From Salisapilia sapeloensis (Eukaryota > Oomycota > Peronosporomycetes > Peronosporales > Salisapiliaceae): a stretch of DNA of 38,767 nt. A program made the position numbers and the translations under genes. A model generated the notes under the pieces. It made no database searches, had not been told where the DNA came from, and was given only the letters and a program-made list of their open reading frames with translations. Where the stretch lies: contig JAADVB010000181.1 in assembly GCA_023334545.1 (NCBI GenBank), positions 1 through 38,767 of the forward strand. The letters run 5' to 3'. Numbering within the stretch: position 1 is the first letter of the stretch; the number at the start of each line of letters is the position of its first letter. Shown here in pieces: positions 30,740 through 38,767 of this stretch.

Positions 30740-32193
30740 CTAGACATTAAAGACCGACCGGACTTTTGCGGTGCTACCTCCGAATCCAATGTCTAGACTT
30801 TCATCTTCATCGTCGCTTAGGATCGCTGTGCCATCACTTCGTTCGCCCGACTCGAGGTCTGTTGCTACTTGCGAGTACGTCGAAGCTCCGTCCATTCGCT
30901 GCATCTGGCGCCAGAGGTACCATCCACTGCACCCGATGATGATGCAACAACCAACGACCGGCAAGACTTCTTCTAGCATCACTGGGTGTATGTCGATCCA
31001 CGCCTGCGGAACAAGGGACATGTACAAGAAAACAGTAAAGTCGAAGGAGCCATGAGCCAGGACAGCTGGCACAAGTATCTTAGCCTTGGTCTTGTACGAT
31101 CCCAAGGACTTGGACACAGCCGCAGATGCCGACGACGATGCATTCTCCACCGCCTGGCGACGATGACGACGCACTTCCTGCATATGCGACACGAGTCGGA
31201 CGCCAGTGAGGCCACCGCAGACAGCGTGGATAGGTGCACTCGTGCATGCTCGAAGCAAGGCTGTCACGAGGCGCTTGTGGGTCGTACTTTGCATGATAAC
31301 GTATCCAATATTTTCAATAAATGAAAAGCCGAGAGCACCGGAGATGACAGCAGCAAATACGACAAAGTTGTGGCTGTCGTGTCGGTCGGCGGAATACAAG
31401 AGTCGTTTCGGGTGACACAACCATCCTCGCTGCCTCCGACGCTGCGGAATGGAGGCAGACGATCGACTTGATGAGCGAGTGCACCTTCGACAGCATTTCA
31501 TCTGACAAGCACATTCGCCTTGGACGATCCATAGCTTGACCGCTTCTTCCACCAGCCCTGCGACAATGTAGGCCATGAGGAAGAGAAAGATAAAGTAACC
31601 AAGTGTCTGCTCAATATCTAACTTGTGGAGGATGTGACCCCATCGTGTGGAAGCAGCTGCAAGCTTGGGAGCACCGAGTGCCTCGATAGTAAGGTCTTGA
31701 TACTGTTGTTTAATAGATTCCAACTGGTCGGCAAAGCACACGAAGAGAAAGATAGGTAGCAATAGGAATTGCAATAGTAAAACAATAATAGATCCGGGCA
31801 CAATTCCACCTATAAAGCAGTAGACGAGCTGAAGGAGTTCCCGGTCACTGTGCATGGCATGGCGAGTAGGACATGAATTAGTTTATAACATGTCATTTCG
31901 ACTGTATAAGACGCATAGGAGCGTACGTGATGCCGCGGGTGGATTGCTGCTTTTTGATGTATGTTGTGAAAAGAGCTGGAGGTATGGACAAGATGACAAG
32001 TATCAGCGCTAATTCCGCTTGGCCCAAGATCTACGTCCGAAGCTTCGATTAGAACGCCTTGTACGCAACAAAGCAGCATATAAATGGATAGAAAGATCCG
32101 TACCGCAAGTATGAAAAACAAGAGCAAGCATCCAATCGCATATTGCGTCCGACTGCCCGTCCAAAGCCTCGAGAATGCGGCGCGAATGGCCAT
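30740..32193 (-). CDS. PrsW-type intramembrane metalloprotease
   Basis: Three exons, 32193-32104, 32030-31927 and 31847-30740, with 73- and 79-bp introns in matching phase; 433 residues. The first join restores a membrane helix (LALILVILSIPPALFTTYI) and the second gives QSTRGITDRELLQLVYCF. All four PrsW (peptidase M82) motifs are present: EEAVKLW (Glu165-Glu166), GFSFIENIGY (Glu243), APIHAVCGG (His272) and HGSFDF (His330, Asp334). About eight helices are seen, with a Cys/Arg-rich loop between motifs 1 and 2 (CQMKCCRRC) and an acidic cytoplasmic tail. In bacteria PrsW cleaves a membrane anti-sigma factor; the eukaryotic substrate is unknown. It sits between two bZIP-START paralogues, 106 bp from the stop of copy 3. 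Confidence 0.85.
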
Positions 32194-32299
32194 CTCGCGA
32201 ATTGTGTTGTGCTTGTACCTTACCTGTACAGCCCCTCAAACGTAATACTAACAAAAGAAAAAGAAAAGAAGTGGTATTTCGAAAGAAAAGAAAAACAGC

Positions 32300-33682
32300 T
32301 CAAGCAACGCATTCCGGAACGAGGCTGTCCAGCGTCCCGTTCAACTCGCGATCGACTAAGAAATTCTCAATCATCTGGTGACTCCGTCCGATATTGCGGG
32401 ATGTCACGTCCAGGACGAACTGAGTTAGCGGTGACATGCGTTCAGAGGCAGTGCAGTCGTCATGAATCACTGGTGTGATCTTGTACAGCGTCTGCATCAA
32501 CGTCATCTTATCTTCGACTTTCCGGATCACATAGTAGCCCTGCTCAAAGAAGTGCATGCCTAAGGATGCATTCGTGGTTTTATCCAGTGGCTCAATATAG
32601 GCCCGCCAGATGATGACTGTCCGCTCTTCTTCCACACGCTTTCGCCATATCTGGTTGATGCGGAACACCTCCGATTGGCCTGGCGTGTGCATTTCCACTT
32701 CAAACGTTTCGTAAATGGTGTACAGCTCGACATCGCCAAACACCTGCGGGGTACGTTCATAGTAACGGAAGGGTGCGCGCTCTTCAGCCAAAGAAAAGTT
32801 ATCCCACACACAGTGCGCAGTTGTGTGCCAAGCAAAAGGTAACATCATATCGGCAAAGATATCGATGTAAAGACCATTCGGACCGTCGGAATGAATTTTC
32901 GCATGACGGTTCTTCGGTTCGGCAGTCGCTGCGTGCTCTGGAAAGAGCTGGTCGACATCGCGAAAGGCATCTTGAATATTTCGAAGTAACTCTTCAAATA
33001 CTTGCGGGTCCTTCGCTTGACGCGGAGTAGCGCGCAACTTGCTACGGCAGGAAGCGGCAGTCGTATTCGCATCGGTCTTTAGAGGTAAAGTATCAGTTAT
33101 CAGGTGGTACTAGAAAGGTACAAGTATTAAACAACGTACGTCGAGTTGGTTGCGACGTTCGATGAGTTTGAGCAAGCTCTGAGATGTCTTATGATGAGAT
33201 TCGACAGCCAGCTTTAGTCGAGTATTCTCCGTTTCAGCACGACTGCGCTCTTCGCTCTGTCGAATCGCCATCGACCTCCATAACTTGATGCTACGAGAAA
33301 CATTGGGACTGGCAGACTCAGATGAGTTTGAAGTGGAGCTCATCGTATCGCTCGATCGCTTCCCAAGCGTTTGCTTCATGTTCACAACTCGAGCTTCCAT
33401 CTCCTGGACTTTGTTTCGGAGATACAAGAGCTCCTTTCGACGCTCTTCCCTCGCCTTATTCGGATTGTAATTACGCTTCTTCTTGCTCTTTGGTTCAGGG
33501 GCTACAGTCGCAGGAGGCAAGAAGACTGGAGCGGGAGACGCAGCTTCCGATGAAGAGGACGTAGAAGAGCACTCATCGATAAACGACAGCGCCGCTGCGA
33601 GCGTAGCACCTTCGTCGGCATCCAGCCCTAGCGGTGCCTCTGGGTCTAACGACAGAAGCGATGGCAAGTCTTCCTTCTCCAT
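32300..33682 (-). CDS. bZIP-like/START-like protein, copy 3
   Basis: Two exons, 33682-33140 and 33076-32300, around a 63-bp GTACGT...AAAG intron in phase 0; 439 residues. It starts with the acidic block MEKEDLPSLLSLDPEA and ALSFIDE. A Pro/Ala linker and KSKKKR patch precede the bZIP-like NPNKAREERRKELLYLRNKV and its heptads, then a second helix (AETENTRLKLAVE). The START-like domain carries GPNGLYIDIFADMMLPF, the basic strand RTVIIWRAYI, GMHFFEQGYYVIRK and the closing helix SRNIGRSHQMIENFLVD. It is closest in pattern to copies 1 and 2. Confidence 0.8.
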
Positions 33683-34089
33683 CGTAGAGAGCGTTTAATG
33701 GAGTGCGACTGACTACGGTTATCAGGTGTCTGCCCCGTCTTTGCGTTGATAAGGATCCCTATTTGCGCAATATGTACCCAGCATGTCGTCTAGATGCTGA
33801 GTATGGAAACGGGGTGTACTCGATGAATATGTGAGTGTTGGTTCACATATCCGCTACCTTGGATTCTCCTCTGCATATGCCTGCTTCCATGCTCGTATTC
33901 TAGCTTCCTTTAATCTAGTCATGCCGCAGTAGTATCCAAGTTACCATGTAAATGCGTATAGTACAGAGTCTTATCGACGATCGAAAGCAACGTTTCTATT
34001 CTCTTGGTCTCTGCCATTAAATTCTATTCACGTATGTGATGTAGTCGTTAAACCTCTACGGGAGTACTGCAAAATGGCTACTGATTATG
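33683..34089. other. Intergenic spacer
   Basis: Promoter of bZIP-START copy 3 and 3' flank of copy 4. No coding or RNA signal seen. Confidence 0.5.
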
Positions 34090-35517
34090 CTAAAGCTGAT
34101 ACATTTGTAGACTACCACCTTCAGTACACGCATTTCGTAGTGGAGCTTTCTCTTTCGAGTCTTCATCCAAGAGCAATCGGACAGTCAAGTTGGCTATGTT
34201 CGTAGACACTGTTCGCTGTGCCCGAACGACATTCAAGAGTTCACCCAATCGATTGTCGCTCCAGTCCAATTTGTCGTTATCTGGGATCGACCGATAGGTA
34301 AATCCCATGTGCATCACCGTCATTATACCATCATCCCTCACCTCCTGCGAACATATAAAGCACAATGTTGTGTCGAGAGTTATACCAGTCACTGCTTTGC
34401 CCATGATTTGCATCGGACGACCTTTTACTCTGGTGATAATGACGTCGCGATCGGCTTCTCGGTAACGACGGACCATTCGCTTGCTTACGGTATGAAAGGA
34501 AGTGCTGGAAAGATCCATGAGGCCAGTTTTCTCAGCGAACGTATCGTCCGAAACAAAGTACGGTAGTCGAAAGTAGACGTTTAAACCACCAGTTTCATGC
34601 ACCAATAGTCTCCAAATGGCTTTGGACACGACCTTCCTCGTAAGTGGTAGATCGATTTGACGTAGAATCGATGTGCTTATACGTCCAGACGCATCTGGCG
34701 TCGTACATACAGATTCTTTATCTTTTGGTAACTCGCCATGAATGTGATGGAGATTCGAAAAGTATTGGTCCACATGCTCATGCGCTTGATGCATTTCTTC
34801 TGAAAGAACTTGAAAATCATGTTGGTCTTGTACTTGGAACGAAAGTCGGTCTTCGGCTGTTATTTGAGCCACCGTATCGGACACTTTGGTGTCGTGAAGG
34901 GACAATCGAAAGTCCTGTTGACGGATGGAAAGTTAGACTAGATGAGATGTATATTTATACCAGGGATGGAAGCTTCTACGTACACTGGACGAAACAGAAA
35001 AGTCTTTTTGAACGGCTTCCGACAGTTGTAGAGCTTCAAAGGCTTGGCGTTCCAGTATCTGGCGCAAACGAGTGTTCTCTTGCTCTGCCTGTCGACGGTC
35101 TTGCTGACGTTCGCGACTTTCAGCTCGTTGATCTACAAAGTCTTGTGTGTCATGCACCCCCTTTTGAACTTTCAATCGGTTCAGCTGAGAATGGAGCCGT
35201 TCAGCTTGTTGGCGCAAGTCTTGCAGCTTCTGCTTCTGAGAAAGTGAACGAGTATTCTTCCTCGATTCATGTTGTGCTGTACTCGACGCACTATCACTTG
35301 AAATACTACTAGAATCAAGCAAACGGGATGGGTTGCCACCGCTATGATATATGTAGTTGTCGTCAAGTTCGCTGTTCCATGCCACAAGCTGTAGCTCTTC
35401 TTCAAGTGAGATGTTGATAGATGAATAGATCAAGTCATCAGAGTCCTCTGGTAGATGCAATGGCTCATCAGTCAGAAATTCTTCACTCAACATATCTAGC
35501 ATTTCGTTGTCTTCCAT
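34090..35517 (-). CDS. bZIP-like/START-like protein, copy 4 (second subfamily)
   Basis: Two exons, 35517-34984 and 34914-34090, around a 69-bp GTACGT...AACAG intron in phase 0; 452 residues. ATG 35517 (MEDNEMLDMLSEEFL) is supported by an initiator a few bases upstream; the open frame extends further but without support. The basic segment is weakened (TRSLSQKQKLQDLRQQAERL, no Asn-x7-Arg), but the Gln/Leu coiled coil is strong (LHSQLNRLKVQ, then ENTRLRQILERQ). The START-like domain carries LTRKVVSKAIWRLLVHETGG, LPYFVSDD, RMVRRYREADRDVIITRVKG, WSDNRLGELLNV and the closing helix ANLTVRLLLDED. It pairs with copy 5. Confidence 0.75.
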
Positions 35518-35518
35518 T

Positions 35519-35532
35519 TTGTAGTAATGAGC
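35519..35532 (-). promoter_or_regulatory. Oomycete initiator-like element
   Basis: Minus strand GCTCATTACTACAA, an exact GCTCATT core, directly upstream of ATG 35517 of bZIP-START copy 4. It implies a very short 5' UTR (about 12 bases) if used. Confidence 0.5.
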
Positions 35533-36270
35533 AGGGAGAAGTTGGTGAGTCGGGCTATGAAAATCCACGCAAAAAATGCTGGTCAAGAAGCGTGTCAGAT
35601 GTGCGGTGCCTAGAAGGTACCACTGACACAGTCTTCAACGTATCTTCAATATTAAGACTGCTAGGATCATTTTCGATGCTACATGTACCTTTGAAAGATA
35701 CTTCGATGATAGAACATAATCATGTATCGTAGTTATCGTTCTCTTATAGCATGCTCTGTTCTCCGTGCTGCTGTAGTCTCAGAAAGTAGTTGAAGTTTTT
35801 CAAGAGAAGAGAATGCTTGGATTGACAACTTGGACGAGGCATGCGAGCGCGAAGAAATACACGTTCGTAGTGCTTGTCCGGCGTATGGACATTTCCTGAA
35901 TATGATGCAATAGCTTGAAGATGGTGATGAAACATGAAGTAGACAGATAGTTTAAAGCAGTAACCTAGAAGCCTAGCTGTTGAATACGCTGGAAATGAGA
36001 TCACCTAATGGACCAAAGCTATGGCTACGACAGGCATACCAATTAACAAGGTTGCTATTGCTTACTCGTTTCAATATGATAACACCAAACACATCCGAAT
36101 CACACGAGCTACACTTTGATAGATACAACAATGATTGGGGCATTGTAGACACGGATATACCAAAAGATATTCGCGTCGACTTACATCGCTAACAGGTCAA
36201 ATGCAACCTCATAGATTCTATTGTCAGAATCAAAACAATCATTTGTTTGCTTGGTACATATAATTCTATT
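35533..36270. other. Intergenic spacer
   Basis: 0.74 kb between copies 4 and 5. A plus-strand frame at 35980-36192 ends in a protein-like stretch (FDRYNNDWGIVDTDIPKDIR) but is too short and isolated to call. Nothing else seen. Confidence 0.45.
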
Positions 36271-37458
36271 TCATTGTGGTCTCGTGTTTTCCTCATCTAG
36301 CACACGAAACATCAGATTGGTCACTTCCTTGGATACAATACGTTGAGCTTGTGTCACGTTTAATAGCTCGCCTAGCTTTGTATCCATCCAATCCTTGTTC
36401 TTATCATCCGGAATCGCTTCGTACGTCGTGCCCATTCGAAAGACCGAATTGGCCTCGTCACCATTTAATACAGGTGTAGAGGTGATAACTCCAGTCGTGA
36501 CAATCGTCACACCATGCACAGGCTTATCCATGATACGCAACGGTCGACTGCGCGAATGGATAATCGTCACGGTACGTCCATTACTACGAAACTGACGCAC
36601 GACTCGTTTCCCGATCATGTGGACGGCAATCTCGTTTCCTCTTATCGTTCCAATCTTTTGAGCGCAAACGTCATTCGAGACAAAGTATGGCTCTTGATAG
36701 TATGCCTTGGTACCACCACCTTCATGTGCTAGCATTCGCCATATTGCCCGAGAGACAACGTCTACGTGAAGCGGTATCGCGACTTGATGCATGACACTCG
36801 TGTTCATGCCACCATCGCCATTCTGAGCCGTAAACCAAAACGGGAAATCTCGATCAAAGCTACCGTGCATCTGCTCTATATCGCTGAAAAAGTCATCAAC
36901 ACGGTCGTGTGTCGCATTGACATGCCCTAGTAATTTGACAAAGTCTGCATGATCCTCGTCCGAGTACAGACCAGAGTCTCGATAGTCACCGACTGCGTGC
37001 AAGCCTTGCGGCCATACCTCAAAAGCTCTTGACATTGTCATTGCTTCCAACGCTTGCTTCTCTACTAAGCGTCGAAGTCGAGAATTCTCATTCTCAGCAT
37101 GGTCTCGAGCTTGCTTATGCACGTCCACACTGTCTTGGGCTTTTTGCGTGTTCTGTCTACTCAATCGAGTCTGAAGCTGCTGTAACTCGGTCGTCAATGT
37201 GCCCACTTTTTCCCGTAGCTCCAACAGCTCACGTTTCTGTCTGCGCATCGGCCTCTTCTTTTTCACTGGCTTACGTGCAGATTGCTCCATTCCGTTGGTA
37301 CTGGTAGATGAGATATCATCGTTTGTCAATGGAGTGGACTGGAGCTTCACGTCACGTGGGACTTCCGATAAAAGTTCGTCCAAATCCTGCAGAAGCTCCA
37401 CTGGAGGTTCGAACATCACGTCATCTCGCAGCAGATCAAAGAGACTGTCGTTTGGCAT
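36271..37458 (-). CDS. bZIP-like/START-like protein, copy 5 (second subfamily)
   Basis: 395 residues, intronless, ATG 37458; the frame extends five codons further to a GTG that I do not use. The acidic/hydrophobic N-terminus is strong (SLFDLLRDDVMFEPPVELLQ). A basic run VKKKRPMRRQKRELLELREK leads into heptad-rich VGTLTTELQQLQTRL and NENSRLRRLVEKQ. The START-like domain shares most tags with copy 4: VVSRAIWRMLAHEGGG, EPYFVSNDVCAQKIG, IGKRVVRQFRSNGRTVTIIH, MDTKLGELLNV and a closing helix with TNLMFRVLDEE. The intron that splits copy 4 at the coiled-coil/START junction is absent. Confidence 0.76.
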   Translation of the reverse strand: MPNDSLFDLLRDDVMFEPPVELLQDLDELLSEVPRDVKLQSTPLTNDDISSTSTNGMEQSARKPVKKKRPMRRQKRELLELREKVGTLTTELQQLQTRLSRQNTQKAQDSVDVHKQARDHAENENSRLRRLVEKQALEAMTMSRAFEVWPQGLHAVGDYRDSGLYSDEDHADFVKLLGHVNATHDRVDDFFSDIEQMHGSFDRDFPFWFTAQNGDGGMNTSVMHQVAIPLHVDVVSRAIWRMLAHEGGGTKAYYQEPYFVSNDVCAQKIGTIRGNEIAVHMIGKRVVRQFRSNGRTVTIIHSRSRPLRIMDKPVHGVTIVTTGVITSTPVLNGDEANSVFRMGTTYEAIPDDKNKDWMDTKLGELLNVTQAQRIVSKEVTNLMFRVLDEENTRPQ

Positions 37459-38161
37459 GATTGCTTCAGCCACGAGTGCTACTGTTGAGTATATTCTCGA
37501 TGGAGCTGAGAGCGGACACTGTACCTGAATAGTACCAGCCAGTCATCGAGCCAGTTCAAGATAGGACAAGGAAGATGTAGGTGCGTACAAGTATCTCCTT
37601 TGCAACAAGTTGATGGGCAAGATACGTCCTATCTTCGAAGGAAATGTCAACTATACCATAATAAACCCTGGATATTCTGTTGTAGAGTATGTTATATGAC
37701 AAGAGATGAAAGCATGCTATCACATTGAAGGATGTCTAGTTTCCAAAGTATCGACCTGATCTATCATCAACAGTTTCACGGCTCTTATTAAAACGGATCG
37801 ATCTGCTACTTTTCCATTTTAAATAAACCATTTCTGAAGTGGTTCTTAATGCTCAAAGATAAGACGGCAAGGTAAAATGAGAGTCAGCAGAGGAAACCAA
37901 GTCCAGATTTTCACAAGTATAACAACCCAAACTATAAATGAACATATTTTAAAATGCCTTGGCACGCTAAGATAGATAGCGACAAAGTCTAGAAAGGTTT
38001 AAAGTAAAGAACGCAACTTGTGCTTTGAGTTGGTGACCTCAATGAGTATTGATTCATTTACTGCCATTTCACATATAGTTGCTTCTGGGAAAAAGAGGAC
38101 TTTGGGAAGTAGAATGAAGAAGTTTGGATCAAGCTCTTTAAGTTCCATCGTGGGGTCTCGA
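37459..38161. other. Intergenic spacer
   Basis: 0.7 kb AT-rich spacer between copy 5 and the P450 gene. No coding, RNA or repeat signal seen apart from the expected promoter and 3' UTR sequence. Confidence 0.5.
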
Positions 38162-38767
38162 TTATCCGCGAATTGGTATCACCTTTACTGGCAAATCACT
38201 ATCCACTGATAACTCGAGTCCAGGAGTGGAGACGATTTGGTTCGGATCCTCCACCATCTTCAAGTCAAACTTGCTGAGCATCGAGCACATCACGATCTGT
38301 AATTCTACCATCGCCATCCGCTGTCCAATGCATCGTCTTGGTCCAGTAAGCTATGATAATAAACGACGTCGTTGAGCAAACGGGCAGTATAGAACAATAG
38401 AAAGGAACGTACGAAGATCGGGAACTGGGTCGGCGTAAAAGCAATAATGCCTCCTGTCGACGGATCAATCCAGCGCTCGGGCTTAAACTCACGCGCATCT
38501 TCTCCCCAAACACTAGGCAAGCGTCCTGTTGCTTGCATCGACGCCATCACGTCAGTGCCTTTGCTCACGTACGTCCCGTCACTCAGCGTAGTCGACTGAA
38601 GGGCACCTCGCGATGAAAGAGGAATCGTCGTATCTAGACGAAGTGTCTCTCGGATCACAGCCTCCAAGTAATGAAGCTGATCAGCCTCTTCCACGGTCGG
38701 AACATCCGAGTTTTTGTTCAAAAGATGAGGTAGCTTGGTCTTGATCTCAGCGCGAATTTTATTCACA
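38162..38767 (-). CDS. Cytochrome P450, C-terminal part, cut by window edge
   Basis: Haem-thiolate monooxygenase, probably of the CYP86/94-like fatty-acid hydroxylase type common in oomycetes. The frame is open at the right edge, so the 5' part lies outside. Exons 38767-38413 and 38350-38162 flank a 62-bp GTACGT...CATAG intron that interrupts the haem-binding loop. The visible order is the K-helix EAVIRETLRLDTTIPLSSR (ExxR = ETLR), the meander motif FKPERWID, and the spliced haem signature FLTGPRRCIGQRMA (F-x-x-G-x-R-x-C-x-G, complete only after splicing). The C-terminus ends VKVIPIRG. Without the spliced exon the gene would look truncated. Confidence 0.9.

Overview
The window looks like nuclear DNA of an oomycete (water mould), most likely from the peronosporalean or albuginalean side. 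The reasons are short GT-AG introns (about 50-140 bp, often starting GTACGT), moderate-GC genes between AT-rich spacers, several GCTCATT-type initiators just upstream of start codons, and gene families typical of oomycetes, above all a tandem set of proteins resembling the family annotated in oomycetes as 'M96 mating-specific'. I cannot name the species. Exon structures were worked out by hand from splice signals, phase and protein continuity.

Left part (1-5616): the 3' end of a cysteine-rich single-pass membrane protein; a three-exon gene for the NEDD8-activating enzyme regulatory subunit (NAE1/APPBP1/ULA1); a convergent SMYD5-like SET/MYND lysine methyltransferase; and a divergently transcribed small secreted protein with a Frizzled-like cysteine-rich domain and a hydrophobic C-terminal tail.

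Middle part (5960-23074): two secreted Ser/Asp-rich low-complexity proteins on the minus strand. One is giant (about 1,600 residues) with seven W-x-L-Q-Y...YYNP repeats. The other has an N-terminal Cys-containing beta-rich domain. They flank a four-exon multipass membrane protein on the plus strand. Next come a double-VASt lipid-transfer-like protein anchored by N-terminal membrane helices (minus) and, head to head with it, an OSCA/TMEM63/CSC1-type (DUF221) membrane channel (plus).

About 3.4 kb of gene-poor AT-rich DNA follows (23075-26532), with only weak coding relics.

Right part (26752-38767): all genes are on the minus strand. Five paralogues combine an acidic N-terminus, a bZIP-like basic/coiled-coil segment and a START-like lipid-binding domain. 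A PrsW-type intramembrane protease gene sits in the middle of the array and a cytochrome P450 gene (cut by the window edge) lies beside it. The array has two subfamilies (three plus two members), and the intron at the coiled-coil/START junction is present in three members and absent in two. This array of candidate lipid-responsive transcription regulators, architecturally like plant HD-ZIP/START factors but built on a bZIP-like segment, is the most interesting system here.
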